Counted from the stretch's first letter, positions 43,777-53,155 are shown. The stretch: DNA of 64,000 nucleotides from Streptomyces sp. JJ36 (GCF_021696945.1 NZ_JACYHE010000003.1:1-64000), one strand, 5' to 3'. Numbers and translations: made by a program. The notes: generated from the sequence alone by a model not told the origin.

Positions 43777-45521
43777 GGGACGGGACGGCACGCGAGGACA
43801 CCCGCGGCACCCCGACGTACGACGAACCGGACCTGCTCCGCGAGCAGTTCCGCCAGCTCCTCCGCTACCGGCTGCTCCTGGTGCTGGGCCTCGTGGCGGG
43901 CATGCTCGGCGGCGGCTGGCTCGCGCTCTCCCGCGGCGACACCTACACCGCCGCCACCGAGGTGACGCTGCGCACCGCGACCGCCGACCCGCTCGCGGAG
44001 TCCGGCGGCGAGGACGACATCAGCATGGGCTCCGAGCGCCGGACGGCGCTCAGCAAGGTCGTCGCCAAGCGAGCGGCGCGGGCGCTGGACGCCCCCGGCG
44101 AGGCGCGCACGCTCGCCAAGGACCTCCAGGTCACCAACCCGCCGAACACGGTGCTGCTGCGCTTCTCCTACACCGCCGCCGACCCGGGCACGGCGGCCCG
44201 ACGTGCCAACGCCTTCGCCGAGGCCTATCTCGCCAACCGGCGGAAGAACACCGAGGACCTCATCGACCACATGGTCGGCTCCTACACCAAGCAGCGCGAG
44301 CCGCTGGTCGAGGAACGCGACCGGCTGAACGAGGAGATGGCCTCCCTGCCCGAGGGCCGGGCCCTGGACGCGGCGCTCTCCGCGCACGCCTCCATCGTCA
44401 GCCGGATCGCCGAGGTCAACAGCAACATCAGCAAGCTGGAGGCGCTGGACACCACGCCCGGCAGCGTCGTCTCGGCCGCCGAGCCGCCGGTCTCCCCGGA
44501 CGGACCGGGCACGGTGCTGCTGCTCGGCCTCGGCGCCGCGGTCGGTGTCGGCCTGGGCATGCTCGCCGCCTGGGTGCGCCTGGTGTTCGACCCCACGGTC
44601 CGTTCACCGGGCGACGTGGTACGGGCGCTGCGCGCCCCGGTGCTGGGCACCCTGCCGCGCACCCGGCGCAGCCACCCGGACGCACTGCTGGCCGAGGGCC
44701 GGCTCGCCGAGGAGTACCGCTCGGTGGCCTTCCGGCTCGCCTACGACGAGTGGTTCGCGCAGCGCCGCCGCGTCCTGGTGTGCGCGCCGCGCGGCAGCAT
44801 CGCGACGGCGCTCGCCACCGCCGTCAACCTGTCGGCGTCGTTCGCGGAGATGGGCAAGGACGTCCTGCTGGTCGAGGCGGACCTGCGCACCCCCACGCTC
44901 ACCGACGTGCTGCACCACGCCGACGGGGTGCGCCCCAAGTGGGCCCGCACCCCGGAGCAGGGCGACAGCGGTTGGCCGACCGGCCGCCGGGTGCCCATCG
45001 ACGCCGGGGAGTCCGGCGTGTTCGACCTGGTGCCGGGCCGCCGGGTGCGGAACGTGCCGCGCGCGCTCACCTCACCCGCCGCCACTCAACTGGTGTCCCA
45101 GGCGGACGCGCGCAACGCGGTGGTCGTCGTGCTGGCCCCGCCGGTCCTCTCCTACGCCGACGCCATAGCGCTCACCGACCGGGTCGACGGCGTCCTGGTG
45201 GTCTGCGACCCGCGCGAGGTGCACCGTGACGACCTGAGCCGCATCCGGGAACTGGTGGTCGGCGCGGGCGGCGTGCTGCTCGGCGCCGTGCTGCACACGC
45301 AGGGCGACGGCGGGGACGGGCGCCGCCGGGCGCGCCGCACCGCCGCGCCGGAGCGGCCGGCCGAGATCCCGGCGGCCCGGGACGCGGAGGGCGAGGAGAC
45401 CGCGGCCGGTGAGCGGGCCGGCGCGGCGGAGCCGGTGCCGCACCGTGATGTGGGCTCGGAGACGCTGGGTCTGCGCATCGTCGACCCGGAGGAGATCGAA
45501 GACCGCCCGGTCCGGCCGTGA
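43773..45521 (+). CDS. Wzz/Wzc-like polysaccharide co-polymerase with degenerate ATPase domain
   Basis: A 582-residue membrane protein. Two membrane helices (about residues 33-55 and 248-270) flank an extracytoplasmic Wzz-type domain with predicted coiled coil. A cytoplasmic domain (about 315-510) resembles the BY-kinase of Wzc/CapAB. The Walker A region reads CAPRGSIATALATAV with no Gly-Lys-Ser/Thr, while the Walker A' strand VLLVEADLRTPTL is kept. The Tyr-rich C-terminal cluster is also missing; the tail is acidic and Pro-rich. It is therefore likely a non-kinase chain-length regulator. Four-base overlaps on both sides tie it to the upstream glycosyltransferase and the downstream flippase. 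Confidence 0.87.
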   Translation: MRDGTAREDTRGTPTYDEPDLLREQFRQLLRYRLLLVLGLVAGMLGGGWLALSRGDTYTAATEVTLRTATADPLAESGGEDDISMGSERRTALSKVVAKRAARALDAPGEARTLAKDLQVTNPPNTVLLRFSYTAADPGTAARRANAFAEAYLANRRKNTEDLIDHMVGSYTKQREPLVEERDRLNEEMASLPEGRALDAALSAHASIVSRIAEVNSNISKLEALDTTPGSVVSAAEPPVSPDGPGTVLLLGLGAAVGVGLGMLAAWVRLVFDPTVRSPGDVVRALRAPVLGTLPRTRRSHPDALLAEGRLAEEYRSVAFRLAYDEWFAQRRRVLVCAPRGSIATALATAVNLSASFAEMGKDVLLVEADLRTPTLTDVLHHADGVRPKWARTPEQGDSGWPTGRRVPIDAGESGVFDLVPGRRVRNVPRALTSPAATQLVSQADARNAVVVVLAPPVLSYADAIALTDRVDGVLVVCDPREVHRDDLSRIRELVVGAGGVLLGAVLHTQGDGGDGRRRARRTAAPERPAEIPAARDAEGEETAAGERAGAAEPVPHRDVGSETLGLRIVDPEEIEDRPVRP

Positions 45522-46834
45522 CCCGCCCGCCGCGGGCGGCACGCCCACCGCGCCCGCCGCGGGAGCCGCGTCCCCTGCGCACCCGCACCGCCGTGCTCTG
45601 CTCCGTCCTGGACCAGGGCGTGGCGGCGCTCACCAACATCGTGGTGGTGCTGGTGGCGGCCCGGCAGTCCACCGCGGCCGGCTTCGCGGTGTTCTCCGTG
45701 GTCTACACGGTCTTCGCGGTACTGCTCGGGCTCTGCACCGCCCATGTCGGCCAGGCTCTGGTGCTGGAGAAGGGCGCCCCCCGGGCCGTACGCACCGCCT
45801 GCCGGTCCGCGGTGGCCTTCACCGCCTGCGCCGCGGCCGGGGCCGGGCTGCTCGCGGCCGCCGTGGCGGCCGCCGTCCCCGGCGCGGACGGCGCACTCGC
45901 CGCGGGGCTGGCCGCCCTGGGCCTGGTGCTGCCGGTGCTGCTCACCCAGGACTGTCTGCGGTACGTCTGCTCGGTGCTGCGGCAGCCGCACCGGGCGCTC
46001 GCCGCCGACCTGGTGCGGCTGGCCGTCGCGGCCACCGCCCTCGCCCTCCAGCCGGCCGGCACCGGCCCCGCCCGGCTGGTCGTCGTCTGGGGCCTCTCCG
46101 CGCTGCCGGCGCTGCTGCTGGGGCTGGCGCTGCTCGCCCCGCTGCTCCGGGACGCCCGTACCGAGCCGGTCCGGCTGCTGCGCCGCGGCCACCTGGGGCG
46201 GCGGTTCGCTGTGGAGTTCTCCGTCGGCAACGCCGGGACCCAGCTCGCCGTGATCGGCCTCGGGGTGTGGGCCAGCCCGCTGGCCGTGGGCGCGCTGCGC
46301 GGTGCCACCACCCTCTTCGGACCGCTGAACGTGCTGTTCAACGCGGCCACCGGGTTCGGTCCGCCGCTGCTGACCCGGGCCGGCGGCCCGGCCCGTACGG
46401 CACGGACCGCGGCCCTGGCGGGCGGGGTGCTCGCCGGTGTCGCCGGGGGATGGGCGGCCGTGCTGGTGCTGCTGCCCGCCCACTGGGGGCGGGAACTGCT
46501 GGGCGACACCTGGGCGGCCGCCTCCGGGCTGCTGCCCGCCACCGGAAGCCAGTACGTGCTGATGGCGTTCGGGACCTGCGCGCTGCTCACACTGCGGGTG
46601 CTGGCCCCGCGCAGCACGCTCCCGCTCCAGCTCGTCTTCTCGCTGTTCTCGGTCTGCTGCCTGCTCCTGGGGTACGCGGCCGGCGGAGTCCTGGGCGCCG
46701 CCTGGGGCCTCTGTGCGGGCTCCGGCTGCAAGGCGGCGGCGAGCTGGCTGCGGGCGGCCCGGGCGGCCCGCGCTCCCGTTCCGCAGCCGCCGGTCAGCGC
46801 AACAGCTTCCGGGGATCCGGGCGGAACGTCGTGA
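45518..46834 (+). CDS. Wzx-like polysaccharide flippase
   Basis: A 438-residue membrane protein with twelve to fourteen hydrophobic segments and no soluble domain, consistent with the MOP superfamily of lipid-linked oligosaccharide flippases. The N-terminus is Pro/Arg-rich. The first helices read DQGVAALTNIVVVLVAARQSTAAGFAVFSVVYTVFAVLLG, the usual Wzx pattern. It starts at a GTG overlapping the previous stop (GTGA). Its final 41 bases overlap the convergent polymerase-like gene. Confidence 0.85.
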   Translation: MTRPPRAARPPRPPREPRPLRTRTAVLCSVLDQGVAALTNIVVVLVAARQSTAAGFAVFSVVYTVFAVLLGLCTAHVGQALVLEKGAPRAVRTACRSAVAFTACAAAGAGLLAAAVAAAVPGADGALAAGLAALGLVLPVLLTQDCLRYVCSVLRQPHRALAADLVRLAVAATALALQPAGTGPARLVVVWGLSALPALLLGLALLAPLLRDARTEPVRLLRRGHLGRRFAVEFSVGNAGTQLAVIGLGVWASPLAVGALRGATTLFGPLNVLFNAATGFGPPLLTRAGGPARTARTAALAGGVLAGVAGGWAAVLVLLPAHWGRELLGDTWAAASGLLPATGSQYVLMAFGTCALLTLRVLAPRSTLPLQLVFSLFSVCCLLLGYAAGGVLGAAWGLCAGSGCKAAASWLRAARAARAPVPQPPVSATASGDPGGTS

Positions 46835-48302
46835 CCAGCGCCAGGCAGAGGGCCGCGATCGCGATGCGTCCGGTCGCCTGCAGCAGCGGCCCGCGCAGCA
46901 GGATGAAGCTGTAGCCGGCCACCATGGGCACGACGACGGCGAGCACGTTGCCCGGGCCGGTGTCGTCCACGGTCCGGCGCACGTAGCGGCGGTCCGCGCG
47001 CGCCGCGAGATAGCCCGCCCCGGCCAGCCCGGCCGCCATGCCCAGCGGCCCGAAGTCCAGCCAGAGCTCCGCCCACAGCGGGGAGGAGAGGTTGGTGTTC
47101 CGCATGCCCATCCACTTCCCCACCCGCACTCCGGAGTCCTCGGGCTTGCCGTCCCACACCGAGCGCGGCACGAAGAACAGCAGGGTGCCGGAGAGCTGGC
47201 GGCCGTAGGTGTGGCCCTCGCCCGCCTCGGCGAAGGAGACGGTGTTGGCGAACATGCCGATCTGGTCGTAGTCCTTGAGCGTCAGCGGCACCAGCACCGA
47301 CTCCGTCTGGTGGTCCGGGCCGCCGTCCTCCGCGTAGCGGAAGCGGTCCGCGAAGGGGAACACCACCAGCGCGATCACCGCGCCGAGCGCCAGCGCGTTC
47401 CGGTACATCACCGGGCTCCGCGGGAAGGCCGTGAAGAGCAGCGCGAAGAGCACCGTGAGGAACCAGTAGCGCGGATTGGACACCGGGTTGTTGACCACGG
47501 CGTTGAGCGCCAGCAGCCCCGTCCACAGCGCCAGTACCAGCGGCCTGCGGCGGGCCACCCGCGAGGTGACCAGCCAGCGGGTCGTGAAGAGCAGCGCGAT
47601 CAGCGCCGGCACGGTCCCGAAGCCGCGCAGGAAGGCGGAACCGGCCTGCGAGGCGGCGGCCCCGGCGCCGGTCGTGCCGGTGGCGTCCGCGACGCTGGCG
47701 CTGATCTCCTGGCGGCTGCTGAAGAACACCCCGAGGCCGCCCAGTTGCACGACCATCAGGGCGCTCGCCGCGAAGGCGAAGGCGATCAGCACGTACAGCC
47801 GGGTGCGGTGCACCGTCGCGGTGCGGGAACGGCCGCGGGGTGCGGGCCGGTGCCGGGCCAGCAGCGCGCCCACGTCGAAGGCCACCACGCCCAGCAGCAC
47901 CAGGGCGGTGGCGAGCACCGTGTCGGAGCGCGGGCCCACCACGGGCGTCGGCACCCGGTCCAGCACCGCCTGTGCCAGCGGGGCGATGCCCATGGCGATG
48001 TAGACGAAGAGCCAGAACGAGCCCTGGATCAGGCGCCGTCGTGCCGTCAGCACCATGGCGCTCAGCCGCGCCCCGGCGTAGCAGCAGAGCGTGAGCTGGA
48101 GCCAGAAGACCGCGTCCCGGGCACCCGGCCCCGGCTGGGTGGCCACCCAGCCGGGCAGCACGGCCACCATGGCCAGCACGAACGGCACGCTGAGCGCGCG
48201 GGAGAGCGCCAGGCGCGGAGCGGCGGGGTCCGGCGGCTGCGCCACGCCGGGGCCTTCGGCGCGGCCGCGGGAGCCGGGACGGACGTGCGTGGTCGTCGTC
48301 AT
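46794..48302 (-). CDS. Wzy-like polysaccharide polymerase (putative)
   Basis: A 502-residue membrane protein with about eleven hydrophobic segments and one large extracytoplasmic loop (around residues 350-430, containing GGPDHQTESVLVPLTLKDYDQIGMFANTVSFAE and GHTYGRQLSGTLLFFVPRSVWDGKPEDSG). That loop pattern is seen in O-antigen polymerase-like proteins of actinobacteria. Sequence identity in this group is low, so the assignment rests on topology, the loop and the position next to the flippase gene. The ATG at 48302 is used. Transcription is opposite to the flippase. Confidence 0.75.
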   Translation of the reverse strand: MTTTTHVRPGSRGRAEGPGVAQPPDPAAPRLALSRALSVPFVLAMVAVLPGWVATQPGPGARDAVFWLQLTLCCYAGARLSAMVLTARRRLIQGSFWLFVYIAMGIAPLAQAVLDRVPTPVVGPRSDTVLATALVLLGVVAFDVGALLARHRPAPRGRSRTATVHRTRLYVLIAFAFAASALMVVQLGGLGVFFSSRQEISASVADATGTTGAGAAASQAGSAFLRGFGTVPALIALLFTTRWLVTSRVARRRPLVLALWTGLLALNAVVNNPVSNPRYWFLTVLFALLFTAFPRSPVMYRNALALGAVIALVVFPFADRFRYAEDGGPDHQTESVLVPLTLKDYDQIGMFANTVSFAEAGEGHTYGRQLSGTLLFFVPRSVWDGKPEDSGVRVGKWMGMRNTNLSSPLWAELWLDFGPLGMAAGLAGAGYLAARADRRYVRRTVDDTGPGNVLAVVVPMVAGYSFILLRGPLLQATGRIAIAALCLALVTTFRPDPRKLLR

Positions 48303-48444
48303 CGCGGCGTCGTCATGGCGGCGTCGCCCTCCCCTCGCCGGCCGTCGCGGCCTCCCGCAGTCTAGCGAGTGCCGGACGCCGCCGTACGGCCGCGGATACC
48401 CTGGTACCGGCGCGCTCGGGGAGGTGCGCCGGGGAGGGGACACG

Positions 48445-49620
48445 GTGAAGGTTCTGCACGTGGTCACGCTGCACACGCCCACCCACGACTTCGGCGGGCC
48501 CACCCGCGTGGCGCTGAATCTCTCGCGCGGCCTGCGGGCCCGCGGCGTGCGTTCCGCGATGGTGGCGCTGGGCGACGGCTTCGACGGGCCGTTGCCGCGC
48601 GAGGTGGACGGGGTGCCGTCGCGGCTCTTCCAGGCCCGGCACGTGCTGCCGCGGTTCGAGGTCAGCGGCATCACCTCGCCGGCCCTGCTGGCCCGCGCCC
48701 GGCGCCTGGTGCGCTCCGCCGACGTGGTGCACGTCCATCTGATGCGGGATCTGGTCACCCTGCCGATGGCGCTGATGGCCCTGCAGTGCGGCCGTCCCCT
48801 GGTGCTCCAGACCCACGGCATGATCGACCCCACCGCGAAGCGCGTCGCGCAGCTCGTGGACGTGCTGGGGCTGCGCCGGGTGCTGAAGCGGGCGGACGCC
48901 GTCCTGCACCTGACGGAGCAGGAACGCCGGGACACCGCCGCGGTGGTGGCGCCGGAGCCCATGGCCCCCGCCTACCGGCTGGTGAACGGCGTGACGCCGC
49001 AGGAGCGCCGCCCCGCCGCCGGGGACCGGCCGCCCACGGTGCTCTACCTGGCACGGGTGCAGGAGCGGAAGCGCCCGCAGGACTTCGTCTCCGCCGTCCC
49101 CACGGTGCTGGCCAAGCACCCGGACGCCCGCTTCGTGCTGGCCGGGCCGGACACCGGGGCCATGGCGGACGACATGCTGGCGCTCGCCCGGCGGCTCGGT
49201 GCCGGGCACGCGGTGGAGTACGCCGGTCCGCTGGACCACGCGGCCGTGCTGGAGCGGCTGCGCGGCTCGGACGTCTATGTGCTGCCCGCCGTGGTGGAGC
49301 CGTTCGCGGTCTCGGTGCTGGAGGCGATGTCGGTCGGCCTCCCGGTGGTGGTGACCCGGACCGGGGGGCTCTCGCCGGACGTGGCGGAGGCCGGCGCCGG
49401 GCGGGTGGTGGACAGCCGCCCGGACGCCGACAACGGCCCGCTGGTGGGCCAGGCCGTGCTGGAGCTGCTGGACCCCGCCGCCAACGCCGAGGCGTCGGCG
49501 GCGGCCCACGCACTGATCCAGCGGCGGTTCACCCTGGAGGCGGTGACGGAGACGCTGCTGGGCGTCTACCGCGAGGTCATGGCCGCCCGGGGTCTGCCTG
49601 CCGCAGTTCCCGCGCCTTGA
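48445..49620 (+). CDS. Family 4 glycosyltransferase
   Basis: A 391-residue GT-B enzyme: KVLHVVTLHTPTHDFGGPTRVALNLSRGL at the N-terminus, VVHVHLMRD, and a GT4 donor domain with TVLYLARVQERKRPQDFVSAV, DVYVLPAVVEPFAVSVLEAMSVGLPVVVTRTGG (the Glu-x7-Glu motif) and late VLELLDP. It would use an activated hexose to extend the repeat unit. The GTG at 48445 follows GGGAGGGGA. The last 44 bases overlap the convergent GT2 gene. Confidence 0.92.
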   Translation: MKVLHVVTLHTPTHDFGGPTRVALNLSRGLRARGVRSAMVALGDGFDGPLPREVDGVPSRLFQARHVLPRFEVSGITSPALLARARRLVRSADVVHVHLMRDLVTLPMALMALQCGRPLVLQTHGMIDPTAKRVAQLVDVLGLRRVLKRADAVLHLTEQERRDTAAVVAPEPMAPAYRLVNGVTPQERRPAAGDRPPTVLYLARVQERKRPQDFVSAVPTVLAKHPDARFVLAGPDTGAMADDMLALARRLGAGHAVEYAGPLDHAAVLERLRGSDVYVLPAVVEPFAVSVLEAMSVGLPVVVTRTGGLSPDVAEAGAGRVVDSRPDADNGPLVGQAVLELLDPAANAEASAAAHALIQRRFTLEAVTETLLGVYREVMAARGLPAAVPAP

Positions 49621-50425
49621 GCGCGATCTGCCAGCGGTAGAAGCTCATCGCCAGCGCGTAGTCGAAGCCGGCGCGGCCGTCCAGGAAGCCGCGCCGGTAG
49701 AGGTAGGCGTAGGCGAAGGAGACCAGCGGCTTCCACGGCGCCCGGTGGAAGAGCTGCCCCTGCCGGGTCTTCGCCTGCCGGATCTGCTCGCGGACCTCGG
49801 GGTGCACCTCCAGCCACGCCTCCCAGTCCGAGTAGCGGTTGTGCCGGTCGAACCAGGTGCGCACCGGGTCCAGGTCCCGGTGCTCGATGGGGGCGCTCAG
49901 CCGGACGACCGGGTCGGCCAGCGGCTGGTAGTGCCCCTCCTGCTCGCCCATGCCCGGTGCCTCCAGGTCGTCCGGCGCCGGGAACCGGCAGCGCGTACGG
50001 TCGAGCAGCGCGCGCTTGACGATGGTGTGCCCGTGCCGCAGCCGCCGGCCGCCGAACCAGTAGCCCAGCGGGATGTCGAACGCCGCCGGGCGCACGGTCC
50101 TCCCCGGCGGCGGCGTGAAGATCCGCCGCAGCTCGTCGAGGAGTTCGGGGCTGGGGGTCTCGTCGCCGTCGAGGAAGAGCAGCCAGTCGGTGTCCGGGTG
50201 CACGTGCTCCAGGCACCACTGTTTCTTCTTCGGGTAGCGGCCGTCCCAGGTGTAGGGGACGACCTCCGCGCCCTCCGCCCCGGCGAGGGCGCGGGTGTCG
50301 TCCGTGCTGTCCGAGTCCACCACGACGACCGCCCGGAAGTGGTCGATGACGGAACGTACGGTCGTCGTGATGTTCTCCGCCTCGTCCTTGGTCGGTATCG
50401 CGACGACGATGGGCAGTCTGGTCAA
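49577..50425 (-). CDS. Family 2 glycosyltransferase (WaaE-like)
   Basis: A 282-residue GT-A enzyme. It has PIVVAIPTKDEAENITTTVRSV, the acidic DSDSTDDT, the metal motif WLLFLDGDETPSPELL, and the WaaE/KdtX-like GHTIVKRALLDR and PVRTWFDRHNRYSDWE segments. It would add a sugar (WaaE adds glucose to LPS heptose). The TTG at 50425 has GGGAGAGA upstream. It is cytoplasmic, at the membrane surface. Confidence 0.9.
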   Translation of the reverse strand: MTRLPIVVAIPTKDEAENITTTVRSVIDHFRAVVVVDSDSTDDTRALAGAEGAEVVPYTWDGRYPKKKQWCLEHVHPDTDWLLFLDGDETPSPELLDELRRIFTPPPGRTVRPAAFDIPLGYWFGGRRLRHGHTIVKRALLDRTRCRFPAPDDLEAPGMGEQEGHYQPLADPVVRLSAPIEHRDLDPVRTWFDRHNRYSDWEAWLEVHPEVREQIRQAKTRQGQLFHRAPWKPLVSFAYAYLYRRGFLDGRAGFDYALAMSFYRWQIALKARELRQADPGRP

Positions 50426-50471
50426 GCGTTCTCTCCCGGTGTCCTTCGGTCGGTCTTCGGCGGCGGCCCGG

Positions 50472-51029
50472 TCAGCCGTCCAGGCCCGCTTCCTTCAGCA
50501 GCGGTGCGAAGCGCGGGCACAGATGCCGCACCGCGTCCTCGGCGTGCGGGATCTCCCCGCCCCGCAGCGCGCTGACCGCGGCCTTCCGGTCCACGTCCGC
50601 GGTCTGCCTGATGCGGTCGCAGGCGGCCTGGCCCGCCTCCAGCACGGCGGCCGGGTCCATGCCCCGCGGCACCCGGTCCACCAGGTACTCCTTCTGCGGC
50701 TTGCTGAAGGTGCCGGTGGCCGGGGTGAGTTCGGCTCTGGGCACCTTCGGGCCTCCGCCGGCCGTGCCGTCGTCCGCCCCACCGCGCTCCTTCTTCCCCG
50801 GCCGCTGCGGGCTCTCCTGCCCCGCCGGGGACGCCCCGTCCCGGTCCGGCTTCCCGGACCCGCGGTCGTCGCCCGGGGCTTCCTGCGGCGCGGCGCTCGC
50901 CGTCCGCGTCCCGTCCGGCTTCCGGGCGGCGCCGGACTCGTCGCCGCCGCTGCTGCATCCGGCCGTGAGGGCCGTGGCGGCCGTCAGAGCGACGGCCGCC
51001 ACGGCGAGCCGGGTGATCCGGCTGCTCAC
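50472..51029 (-). CDS. Secreted lipoprotein with Cys-containing C-terminal domain
   Basis: A 185-residue protein with a lipoprotein signal ending LTAGC (Cys25). A long charged, Pro/Gly-rich linker follows to about residue 105. The compact C-terminal domain (FSKPQKEYLVDRVPRGMDPAAVLEAGQAACDRIRQTADVDRKAAVSALRGGEIPHAEDAVRHLCPRFAPLL) has two Cys likely joined by a disulfide, which recalls DUF732. It starts at a GTG overlapping the stop of the propeller protein gene by four bases, so the two are coupled and may act together at the cell surface. Confidence 0.75.
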   Translation of the reverse strand: MSSRITRLAVAAVALTAATALTAGCSSGGDESGAARKPDGTRTASAAPQEAPGDDRGSGKPDRDGASPAGQESPQRPGKKERGGADDGTAGGGPKVPRAELTPATGTFSKPQKEYLVDRVPRGMDPAAVLEAGQAACDRIRQTADVDRKAAVSALRGGEIPHAEDAVRHLCPRFAPLLKEAGLDG

Positions 51030-53155
51030 GGCGCCTCGAAGGTGAGGGAGAGCTTCGGGCTGCGCGAGGAGCCCGCCTCGTGCGCCCACAGCCAGAGGCT
51101 GTCGGTGCCCTCGCTGGTCAGCGCGATGTCGTAGTCGCCGTTCAGCGCGGCGGCGACCGCCGCGGTGTCCAGCTCCACCGTGTACGCGGTGTTCAGCGCG
51201 GGGGCCTCGGGCAGGGTGCCCAGCACCGTGCCGCCCAGCGACGGCCGGGTGGCGTAGGTGACGTCCGGCTCGGACCAGCTCCCGGTCACCGGCACCACCC
51301 GGTGGCTGTCGGCGGAGCCCGCGTAGGACTCGCCGCTGGTGGTGAGGGTGAGCTTCGCCTCGGTCAGCGTCATGCCGCCGGGCGCCGCGGGCAGTTCGTA
51401 GCGCAGGTAGCTCTCGTAGGCCGAGCTGCCGCGCACCGCGAGCTGCTGGTGGGTGCCGTAGGTGGCGGAGGTGGCGGCGCCGTTCACATAGGCGTCGGCG
51501 ACCGGTTCGCGTTCCACGGTGGTCTGCGAGGGCGTGCCCGGTGTGGTGACCGAGGCGCCGTCCGACTGACTGCTGGTGTTCGCGTCCCCGGCGTCGCTCG
51601 CCGTGATCCGGTAGGTGTAGTCGGTGCCGCCGTCCACGGTGGTGTCGGTGAAGCTCAGCGTGGGCCGGTCCCAGAAGAGGGAGTCGGCGGTCATGGTGTG
51701 CACCGGCGTGCCGGAGCCGTTGCGGTAGACCCGGTAGGTGAGCCTGCTGTCGTCCTCGTCGATCGAGGCGCGCCAGCTCACCTTCACCCCGCCGCTGACG
51801 TTGGCGGCGGTCACCTGGTCCGGCACGGACGGGTCGCCGGTGTCCGGGCCGCCGGCGAACCGCACCAGCCCCTGCTGCTTCATGTTGCCGTGTGTCACGA
51901 TCCGGGTGAACTCGCCGCCGACCCACATGTAGTCGGTGCCGCCCTTGGCGGAGGCGACCATCGCCCGGGGGCCGATCTGCTCGGTGCCGGACGGGCCGTC
52001 GTCGGTGTCCGGGAACCAGCTCAGCAGCGGGGTCGGGTCGTCCACGTGCTCCGCGAGCAGGTGCTGCCGCTCGTTGAGCTCGGGGAACTGGCCCATGCTG
52101 CGGCAGTTGTGCGCGTGCGAGGCGCTGTAGAGGACGGAGCCGTGGACCTCGACGTCCTGGGTGGCGCCCAGGCAGGTGTCCCGCCAGCGCTGCCCGAAGT
52201 CGTCCAGGTCGAGGGCGATCCTCCCGTCGAACACGCCGCCGCCGGTGCCCTCGTTGGCGGTGTAGAAGCCGGTGGCGTCGGTCGCCAGGCCCTTGACCAC
52301 CGAGGTGCGGTCGATGAACCCCCAGCCGTAGCGCTTGGTCAGCGAGGCGTCGCCGGCGTCCACCACGGCCAGCGCGTGCGAGTAGGACCAGCCCAGGTAG
52401 TCGAAGTCGCCGCCCAGGATGACGTCCTCGCCGTCCGGCGTGACCTCCAGGGCGCGGCCGGGCTTGTCCGCCCGCGGGTCCCAGGGCTTGAGGGTGCCGT
52501 CGGTGCCCACCGCGGCGAACCGGCCGCGGCTCTCGCCCTCCACGGTCGTGAAGTCACCCCCGAGGTAGACGGTGTCGGCGGTGACGTCAAGGGCCCGCAC
52601 GGTCGCCGAGACGGCCACCCGGAAGCCGGTGTCGACCGAGCAGTCGGCGAGGTCGATGGCGGCGAGGTTGCTCACCCCGGTGCCGTTGACCGCGCCGAAC
52701 CGGCCGCCCGCGTACAGGGTGCCGCCGTCCGGCGAGACGGCCAGCGCCCGCACCGTGGCCGTGCCGCTGCCGACCGTGAAGTCCAGCGAGCAGCCGGTCG
52801 GCTGCCCGGTGGCGGCGTCGAAGGCGGCGAAGTTGAGCGCCGGGTCCTCGTCGGTGCCGGCCTCCGCACCGGGCGGCCGGATCGCCGAGAAGGTGCCGCC
52901 GGCGAAGACCACGCCGTCGGACTGGGCCAGCGCCCAGACCACGCCGTTCGTCTGCCAGGTCGGCAGGTCGTCGGCGGTGAAGCCGACGGGCGGTGTCGTC
53001 GCCGCCGCCTCGGGGGCGGAGCCCACCTGGGCCCCCGTCCACGCGGTGACGGCCAGGGTGAGGGCGGCGCCCAGCGCCGCCGCTCGTCGTCCTCGTCCAC
53101 GCCTGCCCGGGGGTCTCCCCGGGCGTCTGATCAGTCGTGCCATGCCACTGCCCAT
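51026..53155 (-). CDS. Secreted beta-propeller / fibronectin III / DNRLRE-domain protein
   Basis: A 709-residue exported protein. The signal peptide (about residues 22-50, with an Arg-rich start) is followed by a seven-blade-like propeller region (about 55-405) with repeated segments such as VVFAGGTFSAI, LYAGGRFGAV, VYLGGDFTTV and VILGGDFDYLG. A fibronectin type III domain follows at about 410-500. The C-terminus is a DNRLRE/CBM-like beta domain with ADAYVNGAATSATYGTHQQLAVRGS and SYLRYELP. It probably binds or organises extracellular polysaccharide. It lies between the GT2 and GDP-mannose dehydratase genes and is coupled to the lipoprotein. Confidence 0.85.
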   Translation of the reverse strand: MGSGMARLIRRPGRPPGRRGRGRRAAALGAALTLAVTAWTGAQVGSAPEAAATTPPVGFTADDLPTWQTNGVVWALAQSDGVVFAGGTFSAIRPPGAEAGTDEDPALNFAAFDAATGQPTGCSLDFTVGSGTATVRALAVSPDGGTLYAGGRFGAVNGTGVSNLAAIDLADCSVDTGFRVAVSATVRALDVTADTVYLGGDFTTVEGESRGRFAAVGTDGTLKPWDPRADKPGRALEVTPDGEDVILGGDFDYLGWSYSHALAVVDAGDASLTKRYGWGFIDRTSVVKGLATDATGFYTANEGTGGGVFDGRIALDLDDFGQRWRDTCLGATQDVEVHGSVLYSASHAHNCRSMGQFPELNERQHLLAEHVDDPTPLLSWFPDTDDGPSGTEQIGPRAMVASAKGGTDYMWVGGEFTRIVTHGNMKQQGLVRFAGGPDTGDPSVPDQVTAANVSGGVKVSWRASIDEDDSRLTYRVYRNGSGTPVHTMTADSLFWDRPTLSFTDTTVDGGTDYTYRITASDAGDANTSSQSDGASVTTPGTPSQTTVEREPVADAYVNGAATSATYGTHQQLAVRGSSAYESYLRYELPAAPGGMTLTEAKLTLTTSGESYAGSADSHRVVPVTGSWSEPDVTYATRPSLGGTVLGTLPEAPALNTAYTVELDTAAVAAALNGDYDIALTSEGTDSLWLWAHEAGSSRSPKLSLTFEAP

